Shown here: positions 9,690-20,500 of the stretch, in pieces | Layout: every line of letters begins with the position of its first letter | How positions within the stretch are numbered: position 1 is the first letter of the stretch | Source: Tieghemiomyces parasiticus | Lineage: Eukaryota > Kickxellomycota > Dimargaritomycetes > Dimargaritales > Dimargaritaceae | Length of the DNA stretch: 53,409 nt | Direction: 5' to 3' | Assembly (NCBI GenBank): GCA_027575765.1 | Contig: JANBPT010000223.1 | Coordinates: 1 to 53,409 of the forward strand | Notes under the pieces: generated by a model | The model's database searches: none | Told to the model about the DNA's origin: nothing | Seen by the model: only the letters and a program-made list of their open reading frames with translations | Position numbers and translations under genes: made by a program

Positions 9690-12600
9690 ATGGATTCGCC
9701 TGGCACCGGTCCTCCCGACGAAGGCCAGGCTGGTAGCCGTGAGGTCCCCGCCGCCATTTCACCGGCCGACGCCAACCCGTTCCTGTTCAACCCCAACTAC
9801 GGCCTACCCACGTCGTTCCTGGACGGCACCGACCTCAGCACCTACAGCCACATCGTGGACGCTCTCTGCCAGGCACAGCAGCAGCAGCAAAATTTGGCTC
9901 TTGGCACTGGCTTCGGTGGCAACCACCATCACCCCACGTTGCCCCTGACCCCCCTGCCAGCCCTGCCCAGCAGCCACGACTTCAACTTCGCCCTGACCCC
10001 GACCACGCCGGGCTTCCACGCTTCGATGCAGGACCTCCTTTTGTCTCCGCACGCCGACACCTTCGGTCTTTTCGGCGGCCACGGCGCCGCCTTGGCTGGT
10101 TATCCCGCTCCTCACCACTCGTTCTCCTCGCCAGCTGGGACGCTGGCCACAATGTCCTATGCGGGCACGGCAGAGGGATCCATGTCCCCCACTGGGACCG
10201 TGGTCCCCGGTGATTTGACCTCCACAGCCTTGCTGGATGACCTGTTGTCCATGTCCACCGGCCCTTCCACTTCGTCACCATCCACGTCCACCACTGCTGC
10301 CACGGTGGCCTCCCCAGCGCATTCGGAGCCGCGGAAGACGGCGTTGCCGCTGACCGGGAACAAGCGCCCGCCCGCCGACGCTAACCCCGCCCAAGAACCG
10401 GCTGCTGACGTCGGGGCCAAGAAGCAGAAGAAAACTCCTGTCCGTGCCCCAAGTAAACGTACCCGTAAGCGTACCGCCCCGCCGTCCCCGCCGCTCTCCC
10501 CGCCCCAAGGGGACTCCGCATTGTCATCACCGCCGCCGGTGGGGCCGGCCGCCTCGGTGGGCCCACGTAAAGAGCTGGCTCCGGCCTGGGGCCTGCAGAC
10601 CAGCTCTCCTGCCCCCGCGCCTGTCAACACACTCCGGCCCCTGGCTGCGGCCACCCTTCCTGTTGACCCTAATACGCTGGTAGACGGCCCACCGGGGGCT
10701 CCGCCGGTGCGTAACCAGCGCCGGATCGCGCACAACGCCATCGAGCGCCGCTACCGCAATAACATTAACGACCGTATCCGCGAGTTAAAGGATTCTATCC
10801 CAGCCCTGGTTCATGTGCAGCAGATCAAGGACGAGGAGAACCAGGCCACTGCCGCCACAGCACAGGAGCCCCCGCTGCGCGAGAGCAAAACCCTCAAGAA
10901 CACCAAGAACCTGCCTAAGGAGGTGGACGGAATCGCGCCTGCCGCCAAACTCAACAAGGCCACGGTCCTACGAAAGGCCACCGAATACGTGTGGCACTTG
11001 CGTCGCGCCAACGACCGCCTACGTCGCCAGGTGGAGGCCCTGCACGTCCTGGCGACTACCCACGTCCCTGACGCCGACTCCCGCCTCATCCAGATCCAGC
11101 AAACCAGCCAAGCCCACGCGGACGCCTACATTCTGCAACTGCAAACGTCGTTGGCTCTGGCCGACGAGTACGGCGAGGAACAGGCCCTCACCCCGCCGCA
11201 CTCGACTGCGTCCGGCTCGCCTCCCGCCCACACCCTAACCGAGCCAGTCCCATCGTCCGCGCTAAGCACAAGCAGCAGCAGCGATTCGGACGGCGGGTCC
11301 AGTACCGATGTGGCCCCTGCCCACGCCGTCGACGCCCGCGGGCCACCAGGCCCCACTCGTCCGACGGGCTTCCCCGGCCGTGCTCTCCTCGGCGGACTCC
11401 TCTGTGCTAGTTTCTTCTTGGCTGCGCCGCATGGCCATGGTGACACCCACGAGCACCGTACGCTGAGTGCTTTGCCGTTTGTCGGGCAGCTAAGCCACTA
11501 TGCAGGCCATACCGTCCACCTGGGCGACCTATTCCGTTGGCTGCGCGTGATTCTTTTCGTGACCTGCCTTGCCGGCCTACTCTTCTACGACGACTGGTTT
11601 GGCAGGGACCGTCGGGCCAAAGCAGCCCGCACCTGGCGTGTCCGGTACGGCAGCACCACCACCGCCTCGACCACAACGACTACCACCGATATACGCCCGT
11701 CGGGCACGACCACCGTCACGGGGTCCACCGAAGGCACCTCGCGCCGCTCCCGCATCCGCCCAGCCAAGACCATAATTGGCGTGGCCTACGCCCAACAGCT
11801 GCACGGCGTGAGCGAACTGAGCGGTACGCCCCTCCCGCGGTCCTACCACACCATGGCCCTGCGCTTGGCCGGAGAACTGACCCGGCTGATCGCCCCGCGG
11901 GCCTGCCTACCCGAGGCCCACGCGTTGGACCTTTCTCGGGGCTGGTTGCGCCTTAGTGAGTTGCAGCTCTTCCACGAGGACGTGGCCCTACCCAGTGTGA
12001 TGAAGCTGTACACGTGGCTGCGGGCTGTCGGGCTGGGAGCAACCGTCTCGGGGTTCGATCCGGCTCAGGCCTGGCTGGTGGCGGCCATGCATGTGCACAA
12101 GTCAGTGGTTATTCGCTATCTGCGTAACCTAGCGGTGCGTCGAGTTTGGGGTTGGGCTCTGGCCAGCCGCCGAGCGACGCCCGCTGTGACCGTCCCTGCC
12201 TGGGACTGGTTCCTCACTGCACCCGAAGCCTGCACGTTCTTCGTTGATGGAGACTGGAAGCCGTTCACACGGAGCAGCGGACACACTGTCGAATGGCCCC
12301 GCCTTCGCCTGGTTTTCGCCGACCCTACCGACCCGCTGCGCACCTGCGCGACCTTGTTCGCCCTAAATCGCACCCGCGCCCAGTTGGACTACTACCTTCG
12401 CGCTGACGGCCGGGGAGATTCGACTATTACCACCACCGTGCTCACCGACCTCCTTGGCCATGTCCGCACCGGCGGGCCCGACGGGGCGGACGACACCGCC
12501 CTCCTCCTCCAGTGGTACCTCAATGTGGCTCTGGCAGTGGTGGCCCACAAGGCCGGGCGGGCCGCCGAATGCGAAGGTTTCTTGGCCCGCACGCTCGACC

Positions 12601-13481
12601 TGGCCCGCGCCATCCACCAGCGCCACCGGTCGGGAGCCACAGGGCTCTCCCCATTAGAGCGCCGCTACGTGCGACTGTGCCAGGAGATTACCTACCTATC
12701 CCTGCTACCTGCCGTCTTGGCCGCCCGCGGCGAATTCGACCGTGCCCGCCAGATCTGCGCTGCGCTGCCCGCCCGACTCGCCCACCGTCGCGCCCTGGAA
12801 CTACGTGTACTCGGCACCGCTGCGGGTGGGTCCGCCGACCTTTCCCCCGCTGATGTCGACGCCAGCCTCGAGAAAGTCTTGCGCGAGCAGCGCCGTGGTA
12901 CCAGTCTGTCCATGCTCCTGGTCTCTCTCAGTCCGGCGGCTAGTACCGAGTCGTCCGCTCCTGCGGCCGCCAATGCGGCCCCGTCTGCCGCTGCGTCCGC
13001 GTCCACAAGCAGCACTTTCTTCGCCCCTGCTGCCTCCAGCCTGCCGCTAGGCGGCAGTGCTGTCACTGAACGCCGTCCCGGCGACAGCCGGGCCATCCGT
13101 GTTCTGTACCAGTACACGAGCGACATTGAGCGCCGCTTAGAGTTCCTGGTGGGTAATTTGGTGATGGACGCGCAGTATCTTTGCTGGCACGCCAATTCGT
13201 CCGCCCTGGTTCCCTCCGCCGCTGTCGCCCCGAGTCGGGAAGATCTGACGGGGGCCGCCACGGGATCGTTGTCCCCTGTAACCAGCGCAGCGGTATCCTC
13301 AGCGCCCGCCCTTCTCGGAGCCCACAGTGCGTCTGTCGCCGCCCTGCTGCACCATTTGGCCTACCTCCGTCCGCTGGCCGCCGGGGTGTGTCCGCCTGCT
13401 GTGTCGGCATCGTATCTGAACCTGTACGAACAGATGGCACGTACCGTCCTGTCCGCTTCTTCACCCGTCGTCGGACTATGA
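9690..13481 (+). CDS. SRE1: SREBP-type membrane-bound bHLH transcription factor
   Basis: A single exon of 1263 aa, starting at the first ATG (MDSPGTGPPD); the frame is open upstream without an ATG. The N-terminal ~340 residues are Ser/Thr/Pro-rich and acidic, a likely activation region, with basic NLS-like stretches near 250-270. The bHLH starts at about 343: AHNAIERRYRNNINDRIREL has the SREBP-specific Tyr (Y355) where other bHLH proteins have Arg. The loop is about 45 residues before KLNKATVLRKATEYV. Two hydrophobic segments follow at about 565-579 and 619-633, separated by a 38-residue His-rich loop, matching the hairpin membrane topology of SREBPs. A ~630-residue C-terminal regulatory region follows. 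SREBPs sit in the ER, bind SCAP and release the N-terminal factor on sterol or oxygen depletion. No SCAP, Insig or protease gene lies in the window. Confidence 0.93.
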   Translation: MDSPGTGPPDEGQAGSREVPAAISPADANPFLFNPNYGLPTSFLDGTDLSTYSHIVDALCQAQQQQQNLALGTGFGGNHHHPTLPLTPLPALPSSHDFNFALTPTTPGFHASMQDLLLSPHADTFGLFGGHGAALAGYPAPHHSFSSPAGTLATMSYAGTAEGSMSPTGTVVPGDLTSTALLDDLLSMSTGPSTSSPSTSTTAATVASPAHSEPRKTALPLTGNKRPPADANPAQEPAADVGAKKQKKTPVRAPSKRTRKRTAPPSPPLSPPQGDSALSSPPPVGPAASVGPRKELAPAWGLQTSSPAPAPVNTLRPLAAATLPVDPNTLVDGPPGAPPVRNQRRIAHNAIERRYRNNINDRIRELKDSIPALVHVQQIKDEENQATAATAQEPPLRESKTLKNTKNLPKEVDGIAPAAKLNKATVLRKATEYVWHLRRANDRLRRQVEALHVLATTHVPDADSRLIQIQQTSQAHADAYILQLQTSLALADEYGEEQALTPPHSTASGSPPAHTLTEPVPSSALSTSSSSDSDGGSSTDVAPAHAVDARGPPGPTRPTGFPGRALLGGLLCASFFLAAPHGHGDTHEHRTLSALPFVGQLSHYAGHTVHLGDLFRWLRVILFVTCLAGLLFYDDWFGRDRRAKAARTWRVRYGSTTTASTTTTTTDIRPSGTTTVTGSTEGTSRRSRIRPAKTIIGVAYAQQLHGVSELSGTPLPRSYHTMALRLAGELTRLIAPRACLPEAHALDLSRGWLRLSELQLFHEDVALPSVMKLYTWLRAVGLGATVSGFDPAQAWLVAAMHVHKSVVIRYLRNLAVRRVWGWALASRRATPAVTVPAWDWFLTAPEACTFFVDGDWKPFTRSSGHTVEWPRLRLVFADPTDPLRTCATLFALNRTRAQLDYYLRADGRGDSTITTTVLTDLLGHVRTGGPDGADDTALLLQWYLNVALAVVAHKAGRAAECEGFLARTLDLARAIHQRHRSGATGLSPLERRYVRLCQEITYLSLLPAVLAARGEFDRARQICAALPARLAHRRALELRVLGTAAGGSADLSPADVDASLEKVLREQRRGTSLSMLLVSLSPAASTESSAPAAANAAPSAAASASTSSTFFAPAASSLPLGGSAVTERRPGDSRAIRVLYQYTSDIERRLEFLVGNLVMDAQYLCWHANSSALVPSAAVAPSREDLTGAATGSLSPVTSAAVSSAPALLGAHSASVAALLHHLAYLRPLAAGVCPPAVSASYLNLYEQMARTVLSASSPVVGL

Positions 13482-14506
13482 CCTTCGGTCCTTGCTCTGC
13501 ATGCAACCCCGGGCGTTACTGACGTTAGATTTCCAACCCATTAGGCCTGACCTTCGCAGGTTTCCTATCAGCCTCATCTCTACTTTGCCCGTTATCTCTT
13601 CCCTTACCATAGCCTTCCTACTATACCGACCTCCGGTGAACATTTTTCTATACCACCTTTTGTAAATCACTACCGTCTGTTCTGGGACTGACCAGCCCTC
13701 CTATGCCAATTTTGACCTTATTACCGTCCCCCCTCTCCACAGCTTGAATGCAAACACCTGGTGTTTATCTTGGATACATAAACAAATGTCTTTATTATAT
13801 AGGGGTGCATCATAACGGTAGTCATCGCAAGTCCGAGTGGGTCGGAGCATGGCACTAGTTACCGTGGCAGAGACTACATCTTGTGTTATTAAAAAAGATG
13901 GATGGGCCAGTAGATCACAGTACCCAGTTGGAAGCATTGTCAACCCCGAGTTTCCTTTTGTCAAGCTCGCAATCCAGGGCCAGCCATACTTTTTTGCCGA
14001 AAGCGACACGTAGGCCGAGATGGTAAATGGCAAGTCCCTCTGCTGATAGGAGCCCTGGCAAAGTCAACCAGCTGAGTCCAAGGTACTCACACGTTCTCTA
14101 TACGTCTACGTCGGGGGAAAGTAAGCGGATATGAGTGATTTTCTGGAAAAATGAACCTTAGCAGCTGAATACGAAGAGACCTGACAGCTGGGCGTCGAGG
14201 GGCTCTACAATCGCCTGACCGAAGGGTGTCACATTACCCATGCGCAGCCCGAACATATGTCACACATCCGCATCCAGTTCCACTGGGCGTCCTGACCACT
14301 GTACCCCGACAATTCCCTAGGGGGGCCTGCATTTAACTTAGCTGTCAAACCTCGTCGCTCCTGCTCGCTGCATTTAACTCGACCCTACTCCGGTCTCAAG
14401 GTGCGACAGTCTACATCACCCTTCCGCCCAACGGACACTTATCGCTTTCTCAATTGCATACGCCTTGCCCTTTCCATCCCGTAGCGTTGCCTCACGCCTC
14501 TACACC
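13482..14506. other. Intergenic region, SREBP 3' end to VPS8 start
   Basis: About 1 kb. No supportable gene; a 110-codon minus-strand frame at 13701-14033 begins with TTG and is unrecognised. A direct repeat of CTGCATTTAACT occurs at 14327-14338 and 14368-14379, within 180 bp of the VPS8 ATG. Confidence 0.45.
14327..14379 (+). repeat. 12-bp direct repeat in VPS8 promoter
   Basis: CTGCATTTAACT is present twice, 41 bp apart start to start (14327 and 14368), about 130-180 bp before the VPS8 start codon. It may be a duplicated factor-binding site; no known factor is assigned. Confidence 0.45.
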
Positions 14507-17500
14507 ATGGCCTCCCCGGCAACCACGCCACCCGAGTTCGCCGAGGGTCTAGCCGCACCCTTACCCCGGGAACCACGGGGGCAGGGCTCAGCAGGCATCA
14601 CGTATGGGCTGCGACCCGTTGCCGCCATTGCGGCTGAACACCGCCAGGTTGTCATTCCCGAAGCAGACCTCCCCACAGCCCCGTCAGTACGTCTGACCCA
14701 GGCCTGCCAGGTGCTCCAAGGCCTCCTGGACGAATTGGCCGTACACTTGCGAACCACACAGGCGATACCGGCATCGGTAACCAGCGAGCCCCGGTCTGCA
14801 ACGGCCTCCGATGCTGGTAGCGTGCTCTCCGAGGTATCCTTATCACTACATACGCCCAAGCCTCCGACGTATCGGACTGCCCGACTGTTGGCCGATCGTA
14901 TCGCCGAGGAGCTTGCGGTATATCGGCGGTTTCTCGACGCTGACTTGTCACTTGATCATATCTTGGCCGAGTCCTCGTCCAGTGACGAAGAAGGCGACGT
15001 GGTGGATGACGGTCCTACCGGATTGGCCCTGCGGTTGACAGGACGGCCCGGTAGTGCTGCCTCTGCCGCGGGCCGCCGCTCTTCCTTTTCCGTCTCCATT
15101 TCATCATCCGTACCCGAGAGCCCTTCAATCCCGTCGCTCGATCGTCTGGACCTGACTTCTACCGTGACATCCGGCGCTCGACTCAACCAATCTACCGCCA
15201 TCATCAACGACGACGGTAGCGACGGCAGTTGGGCCATTACCGCTCAGCCCACAGGCGACCTCACCGCTCAAATGAACCAGGGTTTTGACCGGGTCAATGG
15301 AGCACCTTTAGAGGACTCGGCGTCCACCGATCCGCGCTATGCGGACCACTGGTACATCCTCCGGGATGCGGCCCGCCTGCCCTCTACGTACCGCGCCACC
15401 TACGGGGTCTACGGTGGGTTCGGCCACCCGATGGCCCTAGCCGCGGCTCACGTGTTGCTGGTTGGCACCACCTTCGGTCTCATCCTTGTCTACGCTCCCG
15501 GCCCCGAACCGGCCCTGCGCCGGGTGCTGGCCGGCGACGATCTGGAACGTGAGGCTGGCCATCACGGCGCTGTCACCGCGCTGCAAATATCCCCCGACCG
15601 GCAATACGTATTGGCTGGCTTCGCCGACGGCCACCTCGCCCAGTGGGATTTGGAAACGGGCGCCCGGCGGTTCATCATCTGGCCCTCGGGCCCAACCCCG
15701 GTGATCCACCTTGCTTTCGTGGGAGTGGGTCACGCCCACTTTGTGGTCGGCGACGCCGCGGGCCGCCTCGAACTGGGCGTCCTCACCCGTGGCCTGTGGG
15801 GGCCGGTCGTGGATACGCGACCCACCCAACTACCCTGGGAGGGTCCGCACACCGCTATGGCGGCCCTGCCCTACGGACCCAACCCCCACGCCACCGATAA
15901 GCTAGGTCTTGTGGCCGTGCTGGATGCGACAGCCTTAACCGTAATGCAGACCAAGTCCCGCGAACGTATTGTGGCCCGCGTACCCATACCCAGCGCTGCA
16001 GCACTGACGGGTCAAGAAACGGCGTCCGGCGGCTGCCTGGCCTGGTTTCCGGCCATCACCCCAGACGCCGACCCCCAGTTGGCCTACGCCGTTGGAACCC
16101 GCCTGACCATCGTTGCCCTTCGTCTACGACCTCGCCGGGGTGACGCGCCCCACGGCTTGGTCTGCGAGGCCGTCCTCGTCACGGACCTACCCTCGACCAT
16201 TCACATGCTCCATTGGTTCGACGCACGGGTGCTTCTGGCCTGGACTACACCAGGCACCCTGAACGCTGTCCACGCCCCGTACGGACACTACGGGCGTACC
16301 GTGGTGGCGCGGTTTCCGGCCTGGCACCCACCCCTGGCCGGCCTGTGCTGTCACAAAGGCCGCCTGTATGGCCTGGACGGTGATGCCGTACGGACGGTTG
16401 CCCTATTAACCTGGTCTGAGCGACTCTTACGCCTCCTCGACGACGGTCGCTACATTGACGCCATACGGGCCGCCACGCGGCTCCTGACTACCGTGCCGAA
16501 CCCCGCCGCGGCTACTTCGCCTCAGCCGCCTGCGGTAACCTCTGCTGACGGGGAGCCCCGCCTTCTGCCAGAACTCGAGCTGACAATCGGACTGCCGGCC
16601 GGTGCCGCCGAGGCCCGAACCGTCCTGCGCGAACGCCTGCATGGGCTCATCCAGGCCAGCCTGAACTTTGCGTTCCGAGCCCACACGCCGGCCGATCACG
16701 ACCTGCTGGGCCTGGCCCGGGCCTCCATCGACGCCTGCCTGGCTACGGGCCACGCGGCAGACCTCGCCTACCTCTTTGATGACGTGTACCGCGTCTACCG
16801 TACCGGCCACCAGGCTCTGGTTTTTGTTGAGGCCCTGGAACCTTATATCCTTGCGGACCGGATCCAGCCACGATCCACGGTACCCCCCGAACTGGTACAT
16901 GACCTACTTGATACCTACCCGCCCCGTGGTTGGTTGCCCCGGATCGCCCCTTACCTTCTCCACTTAGACCCGGCTGCCAGTTTCGACATTCACCGTGTGC
17001 TGCAGGTGTGCCGCGCCGAACGGCTCGATGACGTAATGGCGTATACTTGGACACGTGCCGTGTACGATTTCGTCCGCCCCCTGAACGAGATGCTTGCCCG
17101 GTTGGCCACCCTGTGGCACCAGAGTGGGGGGGCTAGTGACGACGCCGGATCCACGTCGCCCGCCGCTGAGTTTCAGGTCTCGGCCCCGACGTCCCCGTCG
17201 CCAACCTCATCGTTCCACCAGAATCCACTATCACCCCACCTCGGGGTCGCCCGCGTGGCCGAGGAAGCCCGCGCACTGCACACACGCATCCTGCGTTACG
17301 TTTACGAGACGCTGGCCGGGCGGGCCTACCCGCATGCCAACCCCTGGCCTGAGCCTGTGGCCACGCGAGCGCGACAAGACATTCTGACTTACCTTTGTCT
17401 TCCTGTGATCCCGCGCGACAACGACGCATCGGACCGTGGCGACGAGAGATTTAGCTTAGACCCCAAGCACTGGCCACTGTCACGGGCCCTGCTCGATCCG

Positions 17501-20500
17501 GATCTCCCGGCTCTCTCTCTGCTAGTTGCGGTTGACCCTACCGCCACCGTCCACTTCTTTGGCGACCTGCTGGCCCTCGCCAGCCTCGCAAATATTACTC
17601 TGGCGCCGCCCTCGACGGGAATATCCACGCTACGCAAAGCTGATGGTCGCCTACCAGCCCGCCAAGCGGTGGTGGACGCCCTTCTACACCTGACCGACTA
17701 TGCCCTCGAGGCCAGCGGGTTTCTAAGCTGGGATCCACCCGCGGTGACGCTCTTCGCCCCGCCTCGCACGGCCTTTAAGTACTACACGACGAACCACGCT
17801 GATGCCCCGTCGGATCTGACGAGCTGGTGCCACTTGCTGAACGTCGTAGAGTTACTGTACGCCACGGTGGCCCGCCACTATGCCCAACTCTACCCGCTCG
17901 TGTACCTCACGGACGCCCGTATCGAGTATATCATTTGGTTCCTCCTCGCGCCGCCCCTGGCCGCTCTATACCACCAGCAGACAACGGGAGGTCAGGCGCT
18001 GGCTGAGGACAGCGTCCTATACAGCTTGGCTAACCTCCCGGCTTCGCCCGCCGTTGGTAACGGGCATTCGGCCCGACCGACCGACGACGACGGACCCCGG
18101 GACGGTGGTACGGCAGCCGCTCGCGAACTCGGCCTACAGGCCCTGGTCGGGATGCGGCTCCCGCTCCGGGTAGATAACTTCCTGGCTGGCTGCGAACGCG
18201 CCGGGTTTTACCGCGTAGTGGAGTTACTAAACCGGGCACTCGGTCGCCTTGATGGGGTGGCCCGCTCGTATTTGGATGACCCTGACCCAGTTCGGCGCCG
18301 TGAGGTGTTTTCCTGTCTTCACGAGTTTCTACGGCTTGACGATTACCGAGCCGACCTCGATGCCGAGGTCACCGTAGATGCGGACGGGGTCACGTTCGGA
18401 ACCTGGTGTCGTCCAAGTGACGCGGACGACCCCACTGGCACATCCCCGTCGACGCTCGATTCAACTCCAGGGGAAGGCAGAACCCACACCCCTAATCAAG
18501 GGACGAGCCCATCCCCGGCCTGGGCTTCCGCCATCTTACCCGACCCCGCTTCACCGGACGCCTTTGCCGGCCGCTCCTCCTTCTCCTCGTCATCAATGGC
18601 CTCGGTCCCCACCCCGTCCCTTCACGACGATCCTGTGGCCTCTGCCCACTGGCGGGCCCAGTTCCGGTCGCTACGGTGGTTCGCCCTGACCCACTTGGCC
18701 GACCTCACTTCTCTCGACTCGCGTCAGGCCATGGAGCTACTCCAGCGGTTCTGGTCGGTCCTTCCCGAGGCAGACTGTCTCCAGCGTCCCGCTCTATGCG
18801 ACCCGGACCTCCCAGCAGGGGCACCAGCGGCCTACCGCGCCGCCGGACGCTTAATCACATCGGTGCGCCAGAGTCTACGCGGCTGGGCGAATGCGCTAGG
18901 GTTCCCGCATCTACTGGCCCTACATTGGCTTGAAGACCACCCACAGGCACGCTACCTCTACCTTCGGACCCTGTTGGAGGACGGGCCTGACGAGGAGGAC
19001 CGTGAGGGAACCGAAGGTGGCGTGATGCCTAGTGATGGGGCCGGCTGGTACCACCGCTTCATCACCTTACCAATCCTGGCCCAGGCGCCCCAACGACCCC
19101 CGACCCGCCACCGTGCGGTCTTTACAGCACACCCACATGACGTCGAACCTGCGGACAAGGTTGGTCTGGGCGTGGATACCCCGGGTGGCCCCGAAATCCC
19201 ATTGCTCTTCCCGACGGGAGATCCCTTGGTGTTCCCGGCCACCGCCTGGCAGACCTGGTATGCGCTCACAGCCGGCTTCACGGATGCGGAGGCGACCCGT
19301 ACGGTAGTACGCCAGTGGGTCGAACGCGTGGCGAATGGGGTACCCGTCTGGTCGGTCCCGGCGGCCCTCGTCGAGGCATACGCCGCGGCGCTATGCGAGT
19401 TTGACCGCTCGGCCACGTTTCCGTTTCTCGATGGCCACTATGCGGTTCTCAAAATCACCCGGCGCTGCTACGAGTCAGCCGACGAGCGAGACGACGAACG
19501 GGAAGGCGCCCCTTCTTCCGCCGACACCCAACCTGGTGGCGCCCTTGCGGTGGGTAACATCGATCTGGAGGCCGTGCTACGGGTATGCGAGAGCACTGGC
19601 GTGGATGACGCAGTGCTGTGGATCTGGCAGCGACAGGGCCACTTTTCCCGTGCGCTAAACCGATTGTGTGGGCTAGGTCGGGAGGTGTACGCTGACCTCC
19701 TGGCGGTGCTCATGACCGCAAGTCCGGAAGATAATTCCGAAACGGACGCCCTCGTGCGGCTGGATGGGGTCATCCGAGCCGCTGTGCGCGTGTGTACGGA
19801 AGCCAGCCAACGGGAAGCTGAAGACCGCGCGGCCCAACCCCGCAAGGCCAACGCTAGCACCAACGCCGAGCGGCAGCAACTACCCCCACTACCGTCTACG
19901 ACGAGGTCAGCCCTGGAGGATCTGTGGTACACCTTACTCCAACTCCTAATCGAGACCTCCCAACGGCTCCTAAGCATGCCGGAATCCGTGGCCCGCGACC
20001 GAGCCCTGGCCGCCACGGGGGATCACCTGCAGCGTGCACTGGCCGCCCTCCTACATGCCGCCCCGAGTGTGTCGCTCGCCCGCCTGCTCCGTCGCCTCCT
20101 GCGGCCCGACGGCGCTGAGGCGGGCGATCGACGACCGCCGGCAACGGCGATGGTCGTCGCCGCCACATACGGCCAATTCCGCGACGTGTTGGGCACTATC
20201 CTCGACACGTACCGCTGCGAGGAACAGCTTCTGGCGCTGGCCGGGGACCTTTTGCACCAGGACCTCTTCGTATGGGTCATCCAGTACGTCCGCCAACGGC
20301 AGCGTGGGTGGGCCGCCGAGTCATCTCGCTGTGCCTGCTGCTCTCGGGCGCTGTTTGCGGATAGTAACCGGTCAGGCTTTATGGCCGCCGACCAGATGAC
20401 CAAGGCCCTCGAAGCGTTCTTTGAACGTCGCACTCGACCCTGGCTCGATCCCCGTGTACTCTCTCGGATCTCGCACAGTTCCCATACCGCCTCGAATGCA

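Noticed and set aside
13701..14033. 110-codon minus-strand frame between SREBP and VPS8
   Set aside because: It starts with TTG, has ordinary intergenic composition and no recognisable domain.
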